Source: Candidatus Pyrohabitans jungbluthii (GTDB lineage Archaea > Hydrothermarchaeota > Hydrothermarchaeia > Hydrothermarchaeales > BMS3B). Taken from it: a DNA stretch of 64,000 nucleotides. Of the stretch, positions 8,912 to 17,081 are shown in pieces. The notes beneath the pieces were generated by a model. That model made no database searches. It saw only the letters and a program-made list of their open reading frames with translations, and was not told the origin of the DNA. The first letter of the stretch is position 1. Every line of letters begins with the position of its first letter. The DNA is taken from NCBI GenBank assembly GCA_002010065.2, contig MTMD02000014.1:127167-191166 (forward strand), written 5' to 3'. The position numbers and the translations under genes were made by a program.

Positions 8912-9392
8912 AGTCTACCCCAGCGAGGGCAGCAACTCTCTCGAGAAGTGGTACAGGATAAAGAACCCTCTCCGCGTGGTATTCAACTTTATTGTAATAT
9001 ACACCTGCCGCTTTGTGCCTTCGCTGGCGCTTAAGCGCGTGCTTTTGAGGCTAACTGGAATGAAGGTGGGGAAGAATGTCTCCATTGGCCTGGGTGCGAT
9101 GTTCGACATATTTTTCCCTGAGCTCATTGAGATTGGGGACAACTCAATAATAGGCTATAATGCAACGTTGCTCGCGCATGAGTTTCTCGTCAATGAGTGG
9201 CGCAGGGGCAAGGTGAAGGTGGGAAAAAACGTTATGATCGGCGCCAACAGTTTAGTGCTGCCTGGCGTGGAGATTGGCGACGGCGCTACCGTGGCGGCGT
9301 GCTCCCTTGTTAATAGGGACATTCCCCCAGGCGCTTTTGTGGGAGGCGTGCCCGCGAGAGTGCTGAGAGGCGAGAGCGATGAAACGCTATGA
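8898..9392 (+). CDS. Left-handed beta-helix acyltransferase
   Basis: A 164-residue protein of the hexapeptide-repeat acyltransferase family. Repeats run from about residue 60 to 145 (IGDNSIIGYNATL, VGKNVMIGANSLVLPGVEIG, IPPGAFVGGVPARV). The terminal GGVPARV motif is typical of serine, maltose or sugar O-acetyltransferases. The N terminus holds a hydrophobic stretch (FNFIVIYTCRFVPSLAL) that may contact the membrane. I chose the ATG at 8898 over the TTG at 8886 because it lies beside the upstream stop. The acceptor is unknown; a lipid or surface sugar is plausible. Confidence 0.8.
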   Translation: MRRIEVYPSEGSNSLEKWYRIKNPLRVVFNFIVIYTCRFVPSLALKRVLLRLTGMKVGKNVSIGLGAMFDIFFPELIEIGDNSIIGYNATLLAHEFLVNEWRRGKVKVGKNVMIGANSLVLPGVEIGDGATVAACSLVNRDIPPGAFVGGVPARVLRGESDETL

Positions 9393-10008
9393 TGCGCTTG
9401 TGCTCGCGGTTGCAGTAATCAACATTGCAGGCACAGCCTTTGGCTTTTACTACTACCGCAATATGTTCGCGCTTTTTCCTGCGAAGCTCTGGATTTTTAT
9501 ACCAGATTCGCCCCTCGCCACGCTCTTCTTCGCTTTCTCCCTCTTCCTCATCTACCTTAAAAAGCGCGTCGACGCATTCTACCTCGTGGCGATGGCGCAG
9601 AGCATGAAGTATGGCTTCTGGACAATGTTTGTCATTCTCTACTTCAGCGACTACTTCCTCGCCCCCTACCATCGATACTACTATTACCTCATGTTTGTGC
9701 TGCACTTTGGGATGCTGATTCAGCCGGCGCTTATACTGCATAAGGTCAGAATCACCAGGCGGGAGCTCGCTATAGCCACCGCGTGGCTGGCGCTCAACGA
9801 CTATTTCGACTACCTTCGCAACACCAATCCGCTGGTTATCTATGCCTTTCCTGCAAACAAGCTGGTGCTAACAGGTGTGGTCACCTTCCTCGCCGGTATG
9901 GCGATTCTGGCTGTGCTCTATATTCTGGCGCGGAGGAAGGAGGTGTTCGCTTCCTTCTGGGCGAGGATTGAGGGTGGGGGCTGCAGCCCCTCTTCATTTA
10001 TGCGGTAG
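9379..10008 (+). CDS. DUF1405 integral membrane protein
   Basis: A 209-residue polytopic membrane protein matching the DUF1405 (COG4347) family known in Bacillus and archaea. About six hydrophobic segments are visible, with conserved aromatic stretches such as FGFYYYRN and the ALNDYFDYL segment near residue 137. No function is established for the family. It overlaps the acyltransferase gene by 14 bp, and its 3' end overlaps the convergent FTR1 gene by 11 bp. It is the last gene of the cbiH operon. Confidence 0.75.
   Translation: MKRYDALVLAVAVINIAGTAFGFYYYRNMFALFPAKLWIFIPDSPLATLFFAFSLFLIYLKKRVDAFYLVAMAQSMKYGFWTMFVILYFSDYFLAPYHRYYYYLMFVLHFGMLIQPALILHKVRITRRELAIATAWLALNDYFDYLRNTNPLVIYAFPANKLVLTGVVTFLAGMAILAVLYILARRKEVFASFWARIEGGGCSPSSFMR
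9977..9990. repeat. 14-bp perfect GC palindrome at convergent gene ends
   Basis: GGGGCTGCAGCCCC is exactly self-complementary and lies in the last codons of the DUF1405 gene, just before the convergent end of the FTR1 gene. With no loop it is a weak RNA hairpin but could help separate the two transcripts. Confidence 0.4.
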
Positions 10009-10849
10009 TCGTCTTCCTAGGCTCTGCTCTGGAATCCCCGGAATAAGCCAGGTAGATTGCCGGCAGCGCTACCGCAAGGTAGGCGAGGTGCACTATTACG
10101 CGGAGCCACTCGGCTTTGACGGTGTACCCGAAGAGCACCGCAAGCACGCTCCCCACCAAGCCCTTGTGGTGAAGCAGCGAGCCCTTCTCTATGCCTAGGT
10201 CGTAGGCGGGCTCACCCAGCCAGCCGAGCTCAATACCCTCTTCTTCAGCATACTCAATGAGCTCGTGCACCCCATAGCCAGCGAGCCCGCCTGCAATGAG
10301 TATCAGCATGATGCTGGAGTAGTAGAAGAACCTCTTTATGGGGAAGCTCATTCCAAGAGAGAAAATTCCATAGGCTAGGAGAAGGGCAACCGCAGTGCCA
10401 ACTATGGCTCCTATACCAGTGCCTGTGAAATCTCTGGCTGCGAAGGGCGTTAAGAAGAGCACCGTCTCAATGACCTCCCGTACCACGAATATAAAGGAAG
10501 CAAGAGCAACTGCGAGATGGCTCCTGCTGGATGCCACCTTTTTCTCTACCTCTCTCTTAATCTCCCTGCCCTTGGTTGCCATCCAGTATACCATGTAGGT
10601 TAGAACAGCCACAGCAGTGAGGGAGGCTATGCCCTCAAAGAGCTCCTTCTTGCCCTCACCGAGACCGCCGTAAATGAGGGCAACCGCAAGAGCTATGGCT
10701 GCGCCTGCCAATAGCGCTCCCACAGCGCCATACACAGCACTCTTTACGTACTCCTCTCTTCCGGTTCTCTTGAGGTACATAACGAGTATCATAACCAGCA
10801 GCAGTGCCTCAAAAGCTTCCCTGAAGGTTATTACAAACTGTCCCAGCAT
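9998..10849 (-). CDS. FTR1-family iron permease
   Basis: A 283-residue polytopic protein of the FTR1/EfeU family (COG0672). The two signature Arg-Glu motifs are present in diverged form: REAFE (10-14) and REVIE (124-128), each in a hydrophobic helix. These glutamates form the ferric iron path in the family. About seven membrane helices are visible. No EfeO or EfeB partner is adjacent. It is downstream of a DUF2325 gene and a DtxR-family regulator on the same strand, and operators lie between its TATA-like element and its start. Iron-repressed expression is therefore likely. Confidence 0.9.
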   Translation of the reverse strand: MLGQFVITFREAFEALLLVMILVMYLKRTGREEYVKSAVYGAVGALLAGAAIALAVALIYGGLGEGKKELFEGIASLTAVAVLTYMVYWMATKGREIKREVEKKVASSRSHLAVALASFIFVVREVIETVLFLTPFAARDFTGTGIGAIVGTAVALLLAYGIFSLGMSFPIKRFFYYSSIMLILIAGGLAGYGVHELIEYAEEEGIELGWLGEPAYDLGIEKGSLLHHKGLVGSVLAVLFGYTVKAEWLRVIVHLAYLAVALPAIYLAYSGDSRAEPRKTTTA

Positions 10850-10864
10850 TTTCCATCACCTCAA

Positions 10865-10906
10865 TTAGGCATACCTAATTTTAGGTTTATATGTAGGTTT
10901 CCCTAA
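10865..10906 (-). promoter_or_regulatory. FTR1 promoter with DtxR-type operators
   Basis: TTAGGCATACCTAA at 10865-10878 has perfect 5-bp arms; GTAGGTTTCCCTAA at 10893-10906 has one arm mismatch; and a lone TTAGG occurs at 10881. A TATA-like element (CATATAAA on the minus strand, near 10886-10893) lies between them, so bound regulator would cover both the TATA flank and the start of transcription. The same arms recur upstream of the dtxR-like gene. Confidence 0.7.
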
Positions 10907-10911
10907 TTCTG

Positions 10912-11292
10912 TTAGGTTTTCTGATTTTTTCCGCTCTCCTTCAGAATCGTGTACCCATAGGTTTCGCAGCGATACCTATCACCGCATCCCCTGCATTTTT
11001 CCATAGAAGGCTCTTTCTCCAGCCCAGCCAGGCACCTTCTCAGTGAAGATAGGCTGTGTCTGTGGATTCTGACTATCGGTATTCCCATGTCATCTGCTAT
11101 CTCCGTAGCCTTCTTAGCCATATTCGTGGAAACCATGCTGGTAAGCACCAGTATCAGATCGGCATTCTTGAGCTTATATTCCAGGTTTCCCCTCCATCTG
11201 CTAAAAATTTCCACGTCTATGCCAGATTCTGCAAATATCTCCCTGTAATGCTCTTTCATCCTCTGCATACCACCAATAAGAACTGCTTTCAT
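10912..11292 (-). CDS. DUF2325 protein
   Basis: A 126-residue protein of the DUF2325 type. It begins KAVLIGGMQRMKEHYREIF, has a Rossmann-like alternation of strands and helices, and ends in a Cys-rich segment (CRGCGDRYRCETY). I chose the ATG at 11292 (GGTGATTGT upstream) over a start at 11343. Members often sit beside metal uptake or stress genes and have no proven function. Here it lies between the DtxR-like regulator and FTR1, so a role in iron handling is suggested by context. The four Cys residues could bind metal. Confidence 0.7.
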   Translation of the reverse strand: MKAVLIGGMQRMKEHYREIFAESGIDVEIFSRWRGNLEYKLKNADLILVLTSMVSTNMAKKATEIADDMGIPIVRIHRHSLSSLRRCLAGLEKEPSMEKCRGCGDRYRCETYGYTILKESGKNQKT

Positions 11293-11349
11293 ACAATCAC
11301 CATGTAATATTTTATTTTTTAGGTTAATAAATATATTTTCCAAAAATAA

Positions 11350-11721
11350 TTAGGTTCTGACTTTTCTAACAAAATTTTTTATACATTCGAGGGTTTCTAT
11401 GCTTATGATGTGTTCTATTCGGTGGGCATCCTTTCTTGCAACTTCGGGCGGGACCTCCATTATCTCTAGGAGCTTCACTATCGCTTCGTGTCTGTCTTTG
11501 ATATTCCTGGCTATTTTCTCCCCCTCCTCGGTTAAAGATATATAGGCACGCTTTTCGTAAATCAACAGTCCCATTTTGCTCAGCTTGTGCACCATCTCCG
11601 TAACTGATGGTGGTTTCACATTTAGGGCGAGTGCTATATCTTTTATCCTGACATAACCTTTATCTCTTTTTATCTCATAAATAATCCTCAGATAATCCTC
11701 TGCCCTTCTGCTGAGCCTCAT
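11350..11721 (-). CDS. DtxR/MntR-family metalloregulator
   Basis: A 123-residue iron-dependent repressor-type protein. An N-terminal winged helix (LSRRAEDYLRIIYEIKRDKG, then VKPPSVTEMVHKLSKMGLL) is followed by the dimerisation/metal domain (GEKIARNIKDRHEAIVKLLE, AHRIEHIIS). It lacks the SH3-like third domain, as in MntR and many archaeal members. The ATG at 11721 is preferred over a GTG two codons earlier. It lies downstream of three perfect operator palindromes, which implies autoregulation, and heads the DUF2325-FTR1 cluster. Fe(II) is the likelier effector given FTR1; Mn(II) is not excluded. Confidence 0.9.
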   Translation of the reverse strand: MRLSRRAEDYLRIIYEIKRDKGYVRIKDIALALNVKPPSVTEMVHKLSKMGLLIYEKRAYISLTEEGEKIARNIKDRHEAIVKLLEIMEVPPEVARKDAHRIEHIISIETLECIKNFVRKVRT

Positions 11722-11733
11722 GCACACACCAAT

Positions 11734-11782
11734 TTAGGTTAACCTAATTAGGAATTCCTAAATTAGGAATTCCTAAATTAGG
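11734..11782. promoter_or_regulatory. Triple DtxR-type operator array
   Basis: Three perfect 14-bp palindromes lie nearly end to end: TTAGGTTAACCTAA (11734-11747), TTAGGAATTCCTAA (11748-11761) and TTAGGAATTCCTAA (11763-11776). A further TTAGG half-site is at 11778. The array sits between the divergent dtxR-like gene and the radical SAM gene, beside an AT-rich TATA-like stretch at 11785-11796. It may control both directions. Confidence 0.8.
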
Positions 11783-11846
11783 TGTTTAAATATTTTTGCC
11801 TAAATTCTTCCCCAAATTTTATAACCCAAGCTGGGCAGGAATACTC

Positions 11847-14021
11847 ATGGGTAAAAGGATTGCCTTTTTCATGGACTATGATAAGTACGGTCGCGAAGAG
11901 GCGCCGGCGATACTCCAGTTCATTCAGACGCTGCGCAATTATGGTCACGACGTTGATTTCATGACCTCTGAGAGGGAGCTTCTGGAGAGGCTTCCTCAGG
12001 GTTATGACGTGGTGGCACTCTCTGCATTCAGCAGCTTGGAGTTGAGAGACATACTTAAAACGGCGATAAGGGTTAAGCAGGCGGATTCTCGCGTGGTTAA
12101 CGTACTCGGCGGGCACGGCGTTGTTGAGAACGCTTCAAAGCTAATCCTCGCCACGGGCATAGATGCAGTTGTGGAAGGCGAGGCAGAGAACACCTTTCCT
12201 TTGATGCTTAAGCACCTGGAGAAAGCTAAGCAGAGTATGAGCTTACCTCCGCGTCATGCCTCCTTATCCCTGCGTGCGGAAAAGCTTGCCTACCTAGATG
12301 AAGAGGCGGTTGAGCTTCTCAGAAAAAACGAGTTCAGGAGCCCTGTTACTGAGGAGAAGGCAGAAGAGATTCTTGGTGAGCATTTTACGAGGAGGATAAA
12401 CTACCGCGGGAAGGAGCTTGAGATAGAGGTTCCCATCACAGGGGTTTATGTAAAAACCCGTGAGGGCAAGGTGTTCTACTCGGGCTCAGCCCACGATGAG
12501 GAGGTCATAGATAGAGCGTACAGAAGGAACGAGGAGCGTCTCGGCAATGCTATATCCAAGCGTGAGTTTTCTCGTTTCATCCACGCCCACCCCACAAGGC
12601 AGGAGCTGGAGGAGAACTTCACAGGCTACCCCTGGGATATCGTCGAAGCGAAAGGGTGGCGTGCCTTAAGCCTGTACCTGCAGCGGGGGTGCAACTGGGG
12701 CAGGTGCGAGTACTGCAGCATAACCACGCCAGCGGGGCGAAGCATAAGCGTGGAGAAAGTGGTGGCGCTTCTCAAAGAAGCAACGGAGCATGGCATAGCT
12801 CAGGTAACCTTTGACGACGACCAGTTTGTGCAGAATGAGCGCTGGGTGGCTGAGCTGTGCAGGGGTATTCTGAGGGAGGAGCTCAACCGCAAGCTTAGGT
12901 TCGGGGCAATGCTGCGCGTCGACGCCGTGAGAGACCTCTCCCTGCTCAGGCTGATGAAGCAAGCTGGCTTTGCAAAGGTTCAGGTAGGTTTGGAGAGCCT
13001 TGTGCCGGAGAAGATTGCGTACTTCAGAAAAACCCTGCCCGGGAGGGAGGAGGAGTACATCCAGAAAGCCTTCGCTTTAATCAATGCATGCATGCGTGCT
13101 GGTTTAGATGTTGGAATCTTTGTGATAACCACAAGACCCAAGCAGAGAGAAGCCCTGGAGGAGGTGGCACGCGAAATTGAAGCCCTGCTCCAGCTTCTTC
13201 TCTCGCTCTACCGCACGCATCGCAGACTCCCCACAATAAGCTTCAACGACATGCTCATGGCATATCCTGGAGCGCCGCTGCTGAGGAAGGAGAAGTATAA
13301 GCGCATGCTTGTTCCAGTGGCGATCGCAAACGGCGAGCTTCTGACGCTGGAGGTGCCCTACATTTTCGAGCTAAAGAGCATGCAGCTTGCAAATTACCTG
13401 GCTATTCTAAGGGAGATGGCAAAGCGTAGAGGTATGCCCCCGGAGCAGTTAAACGAAACCCTGGAGCATTTTGAGGACCTCATCGCTGCGCTAAAGGTGG
13501 CGGCGGAGCACTTGGGAAGCGAGGTCTCAGCCTGCCTCGAATACCTCTCAGGCTTAAGTGAAGGCGAAAGGAGGGAGCTGGCACAGCTTTTGAATCTGGA
13601 TTCGCCCAACCTTGAAAAAGCCTTGCTCAGCGGTGCTGTGTCAATAGCCGAGCTAAAGCGCGCGGTTGAGCGCACAGGCGAGGAAAATCTCAGCATACTG
13701 TGCGAACGCCTCCCGACCAAGCTAAAAGAGGCAAGCACGAAGCTTGAGGAAAGGTGCAGGGAAATGGAGCACCTTCTCTATGCTCTGGAGAGTGAGGTTT
13801 ACATGATTGTGAAGACCCACCTCAGCAGGGTTAGAGCAGAGCTTCGCAGCCTTGAGCAGAGAGGCGAGGCATTTCATGAAAGTGTGCACAGAATAAGAGA
13901 GGAATCTCAGGAGCTTCTCAACAAATACTACCCCTACTACCTTGCAAGAACCTCGCTTCAGAACCTGCTTGCGTGGCTTGAGGAGTACGAGAGGGTTACC
14001 CCTCCCTCTCAGAGGGGTTGA
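11847..14021 (+). CDS. B12-binding-type radical SAM protein
   Basis: A 724-residue protein. The N-terminal 150 residues form a Rossmann-like segment similar to cobalamin-binding domains of COG1032 proteins (VNVLGGHGVVENASKLILATGIDAVVEGEAE, split here only for reference by its GGHG and EGEAE parts). The iron-sulfur motif is RGCNWGRCEYCS, with Cys 282, 287 and 290, a CX4CX2C spacing. A barrel follows (TFDDDQF, VQVGLES), then a long helical C terminus of about 250 residues that is unusual for the family. The ATG at 11847 is preferred. The dtxR-side operator array lies upstream, so iron control is possible. The substrate is unknown. Confidence 0.8.
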   Translation: MGKRIAFFMDYDKYGREEAPAILQFIQTLRNYGHDVDFMTSERELLERLPQGYDVVALSAFSSLELRDILKTAIRVKQADSRVVNVLGGHGVVENASKLILATGIDAVVEGEAENTFPLMLKHLEKAKQSMSLPPRHASLSLRAEKLAYLDEEAVELLRKNEFRSPVTEEKAEEILGEHFTRRINYRGKELEIEVPITGVYVKTREGKVFYSGSAHDEEVIDRAYRRNEERLGNAISKREFSRFIHAHPTRQELEENFTGYPWDIVEAKGWRALSLYLQRGCNWGRCEYCSITTPAGRSISVEKVVALLKEATEHGIAQVTFDDDQFVQNERWVAELCRGILREELNRKLRFGAMLRVDAVRDLSLLRLMKQAGFAKVQVGLESLVPEKIAYFRKTLPGREEEYIQKAFALINACMRAGLDVGIFVITTRPKQREALEEVAREIEALLQLLLSLYRTHRRLPTISFNDMLMAYPGAPLLRKEKYKRMLVPVAIANGELLTLEVPYIFELKSMQLANYLAILREMAKRRGMPPEQLNETLEHFEDLIAALKVAAEHLGSEVSACLEYLSGLSEGERRELAQLLNLDSPNLEKALLSGAVSIAELKRAVERTGEENLSILCERLPTKLKEASTKLEERCREMEHLLYALESEVYMIVKTHLSRVRAELRSLEQRGEAFHESVHRIREESQELLNKYYPYYLARTSLQNLLAWLEEYERVTPPSQRG

Positions 14022-14565
14022 GTTCATGAATTCCCATCTTCTCTAACTCGCGCTTTATCAGCTCCACGGGAATGCTGCCCACGAAGCGCAGCCTGCCGTT
14101 TATTGTCACCATGGTTGTGGGGCCACTCTTCTCCAGTTGTTCTTTCACCTCGGGGTACTTCTCAACGTCGTCGCTCATTATGTCAACCCAGCTAACCTTA
14201 ATCCTGCCCTTGCCGTACTTCTTGTCCATGAAGTTCTGAAGCACCTCCGCGTCCAAATCTATGCTCTCTGGCAGGTCGCACAGCCCGTCTTCTTCGCAGT
14301 TGTAGGGTATTAGAGTGCCGAAGATGATAATCTCAGCCTGCGTAGCCTGCTCTTCCTCTTCCAGCTCTCCCGCAAAGGCTTTGCGGTAGTCTATCTTCCA
14401 TACCCCTTGCTCCCTCGCCTCAAAAGTGGGGCAGCTTCTCTCCTTCCACTTGTGTATTACCCACTTCTGGTTGAACTCATCAAACTCAGCGCCGAAGCAG
14501 GGTCTCCTCGTATGAATGCAAAGCTCCTCTTGCTCAGGGTCGTGATACTTGCACTCTCCAAGCAT
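13996..14565 (-). CDS. Thioredoxin-fold-like hypothetical protein
   Basis: A 189-residue protein without a clear name. The N-terminal 65 residues are Cys-rich (CKYHDPEQEELC, RRPC, SCPTFEAREQGVWK). The C-terminal half reads as a thioredoxin-like fold: a strand (AEIIIFGTLIPYNC), then a helix, then SWVDIMSDD and a TTMVTINGRLRFVG segment where thioredoxins have cis-Pro. The usual CXXC is absent; Cys residues near 104 and 110 could form a disulfide. It overlaps the convergent radical SAM gene by 26 bp. A CACGAGGAGAT ribosome site precedes the ATG. Confidence 0.6.
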   Translation of the reverse strand: MLGECKYHDPEQEELCIHTRRPCFGAEFDEFNQKWVIHKWKERSCPTFEAREQGVWKIDYRKAFAGELEEEEQATQAEIIIFGTLIPYNCEEDGLCDLPESIDLDAEVLQNFMDKKYGKGRIKVSWVDIMSDDVEKYPEVKEQLEKSGPTTMVTINGRLRFVGSIPVELIKRELEKMGIHELNPSEREG

Positions 14566-14749
14566 AACAATCTCCTCGTGTCTGCGAACAGGTTAACGAT
14601 TTTATCCAAATTGGTAGTGGTGGTGTGTGCATGGGCGCAGCAGCGCTATCTCGGAGGTATATACTCTATATAGCTTATTTACATTATTTGGAAAAAACAT
14701 AAATATCTCTCCCATGAGTTAATAGTAACCCACAGAGGCGAGGCAATAC

Positions 14750-15166
14750 ATGCGTATTCTCGTAGCAATCGATGGTTCCCGAGATTCGCGAAAGGCTCTG
14801 CGTTTTGCTTTGAAGCTCGCGAAGGATAGTGGTTACTCTATCTCCCTACTTCACGTTGTGCCAAAGCTTCCAACCACGAAGGAAGAAGTAATACGCCTGA
14901 TAAAGGAGGAGATAGGCTCCCCCGAGGAGGCTGGCAAGCGATACCTTGAGGAGGCAAAGAAAATCGCAGAAGAGGAAGGTGTGCAAGTGCAGGAGGTTAT
15001 TCTAAAAGAGGGCAATCCTGTGGAGGAGATTCTTAAGGCAGAGAAGGGCTATGATTTAGTGGTGGTTGGTTCTCGGGGTATGGGCAGGGTGGACAGACTT
15101 CTCCTGGGCAGTGTTTCCTCCAAGCTGGTGGTTGCCTCTTCAAAGCCGGTGCTGGTGGTGAGGTAG
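14750..15166 (+). CDS. Universal stress protein (UspA family)
   Basis: A 138-residue single UspA domain. It begins MRILVAIDGSRDSRKALRFA and ends with the ATP-binding type motif VVVGSRGMGRVDRLLLGSVS followed by KLVVASSKPVLVVR. It is expected to bind ATP and act as a soluble dimer. It is 2 bp upstream of a small membrane protein gene and then a PiT phosphate transporter, so it may regulate or sense that transporter. A TATA-like ACATAAATA element is about 50 bp upstream. Confidence 0.93.
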   Translation: MRILVAIDGSRDSRKALRFALKLAKDSGYSISLLHVVPKLPTTKEEVIRLIKEEIGSPEEAGKRYLEEAKKIAEEEGVQVQEVILKEGNPVEEILKAEKGYDLVVVGSRGMGRVDRLLLGSVSSKLVVASSKPVLVVR

Positions 15167-15168
15167 GC

Positions 15169-15357
15169 ATGGGCGTAACCGCTAACCCTGTGACGATAAC
15201 TTGGGTTGTTGGCATTGGTTTAGCGGCGCTTATTGCAAGTGCTCTCTTGCTGAACGAGCGCACCCGTGAGTGGAGTGATAACAAAATCTTCTTCACATCC
15301 ATGATAACGAGCCTATCTCTTGTACTGCTGTTTCTAAAACTCACAGGGAGGATTTAG
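15169..15357 (+). CDS. Small two-helix membrane protein of the phosphate operon
   Basis: A 62-residue protein with two hydrophobic helices (about 8-28 and 42-58) joined by a charged loop (NERTREWSDNK). I do not recognise a family. It starts 2 bp after the UspA stop and ends 3 bp before the PiT start, so it is clearly part of the operon. It could be a small accessory subunit of the transporter. Confidence in it being a real gene is high because of tight packing and codon use; the function is unknown. Confidence 0.75.
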   Translation: MGVTANPVTITWVVGIGLAALIASALLLNERTREWSDNKIFFTSMITSLSLVLLFLKLTGRI

Positions 15358-15360
15358 AGC

Positions 15361-16395
15361 TTGGACGTAATACTAACACCCTTCCTCATTGCAGCCCTGC
15401 TTGCCGGGCTTTACATGGCCTGGAACATAGGAGCGAACGATGTCGCCAACGCTATGGGCACCAGTGTTGGCTCTCGCGCAATAACCTACAGGCAGGCGAT
15501 ACTCATTGCCGCGATCTTTGAGTTCGGTGGCGCCGTGGTTTTCGGGAAGCATGTCACGGAGACGATACGCAAGGGCATTGTCGACCCGAAGTACTTCACC
15601 TCACCGGAGGTGCTTGCGTTTGGAGCCTTCGCAGCTCTTGTCGCTGCCGGGATATGGCTCACCATCGCAACATGGGCGAGGCTTCCTGTCTCTACGACGC
15701 ACAGCATCGTCGGAGCCATGGCGGGTTTTGGCATCGCGGCCCAGGGTTTAGGCGTGGTGAACTGGGGCAAGATGAGCAAAATCGTTGCAAGCTGGATCGT
15801 ATCGCCGATTGTAGGTGCCCTTGTGGCCTTCATTCTCTTCACAGGCATGCGCCACTTCCTGCTTAAGAAGGTGGACGACAGGCAGCGGGTGGAGAGGATT
15901 TTCGGGAAGTTTCAGATAATGACTGCTTGCTTTGTGGCATTCGCCCATGGAAGCAACGACGTCGCCAATGCCGTAGGCCCCCTTGCAGCAGCGCTCACCT
16001 TCTCTCAGGGAACAGCCGTAGAGGTGGCTGCAAAGCTTCCTGTACCCAAGTGGCTTCTCGCTTTTGGTGGCTTTGGTATAGTTCTGGGTCTTGCAACCTG
16101 GGGGTATCGCGTAATGGGTACAATAGGCGAGAGGGTTACGCAGATTACGCCAACCCGCGGCTTTACCGCAGAATTCAGCGCCGCAAGCGTTGTGCTGGCG
16201 AATTCGCAGATAGGCATGCCCATATCTACGACACATACGCTTGTGGGCTGCGTTATAGGCGTAGGTTTAGCTCGTGGAATAAAGGCATTAAATTTAAAAA
16301 TAATCAGGGATATAATTTTATCCTGGTTAGCAACAGTACCTTTCGCTGCCCTTGTGGCGGCGATTACATTTAAGGTGTTGATGTACCTGAGGTGA
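15361..16395 (+). CDS. pit: PiT-family inorganic phosphate transporter
   Basis: A 344-residue inorganic phosphate (or sulfate) permease of the PiT family. The inverted repeat signature is seen twice: NIGANDVANAMGTSVGSRA near residue 25 and HGSNDVANAVGPLAAA near 200. STTHSIVGAMAGFG and STTHTLVGCVIGVG form the second pair. About ten helices are present, and the protein probably couples uptake to a cation gradient. The start is TTG at 15361. The stop overlaps the GTG start of the DUF47 gene by 4 bp. UspA and DUF47 partners suggest regulated phosphate transport. Confidence 0.95.
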   Translation: MDVILTPFLIAALLAGLYMAWNIGANDVANAMGTSVGSRAITYRQAILIAAIFEFGGAVVFGKHVTETIRKGIVDPKYFTSPEVLAFGAFAALVAAGIWLTIATWARLPVSTTHSIVGAMAGFGIAAQGLGVVNWGKMSKIVASWIVSPIVGALVAFILFTGMRHFLLKKVDDRQRVERIFGKFQIMTACFVAFAHGSNDVANAVGPLAAALTFSQGTAVEVAAKLPVPKWLLAFGGFGIVLGLATWGYRVMGTIGERVTQITPTRGFTAEFSAASVVLANSQIGMPISTTHTLVGCVIGVGLARGIKALNLKIIRDIILSWLATVPFAALVAAITFKVLMYLR

Positions 16396-17072
16396 CCCAG
16401 TTGAGGAGTGTTCTTGGAATGTTTGCACCGTCGCCCTTTGAACCCCTGGAGGAGCATGTGAAGATAGTCAGACAGTGTTCTGACCTGTTTCGCGAGATGG
16501 TGGTTGCCTACCTTGACAAGGATTTCGAGAGGTCTGACAAGATAGCACTTCGTATATCTGAGCTGGAGCATGAGGCTGACAAGATAAAGAACCACATTCG
16601 GGAGCACCTCCCTAGGAGCATATTTATGCCTGTTGACAGGGGGGACTTTCTCAATTACTTGCGGGAGCAGGACCAGGTCGCTGACCGCCTTGAGGAGGTA
16701 GCGCTAACAATGAGCCTGCGCAGGACAGAGATTCCGGAAGAGCTCCGCGATGATTTTTTGGACATGGCGAAGAAGGTGTGCGACGTCGTTGATCTCGTAC
16801 CTTTAGCGGTTAGAAGCATGATTGAACTTCTTGAGTCGACGTTCCGGAAGAAGGACAGCAAGGTAAACCTGTACATTAGCCTGCTCAATGAAAAAGAGCA
16901 GCTCACTGACGACTTGGATTTGAAGATAAGGAAGCGCATCTTCGACATTGAGGACAAGCTAACCCATGGCGAACTATTCCACCTGATGCGCGTGGTCAAG
17001 CTCTTGGCTCGTGTCGCTGACCATGCTGAGAACTGCGGCGACCGCATGCGCGTGATGGTGGCCAGACTGTAG
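16392..17072 (+). CDS. DUF47 PhoU-like PiT accessory protein
   Basis: A 226-residue all-helical DUF47 (PhoU-related) protein, with ISELEHEADKIKNHIREHLP near residue 55, DRGDFLNYLREQDQVADRLEE near 85, and a C-terminal VKLLARVADHAENCGDRM motif. Members bind metal clusters and accompany PiT permeases, where they are thought to modulate transport. The GTG start overlaps the pit stop. It is soluble and presumably docks on the cytoplasmic face of the permease. Confidence 0.92.
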   Translation: MTQLRSVLGMFAPSPFEPLEEHVKIVRQCSDLFREMVVAYLDKDFERSDKIALRISELEHEADKIKNHIREHLPRSIFMPVDRGDFLNYLREQDQVADRLEEVALTMSLRRTEIPEELRDDFLDMAKKVCDVVDLVPLAVRSMIELLESTFRKKDSKVNLYISLLNEKEQLTDDLDLKIRKRIFDIEDKLTHGELFHLMRVVKLLARVADHAENCGDRMRVMVARL

Positions 17073-17081
17073 GTGATGGAA

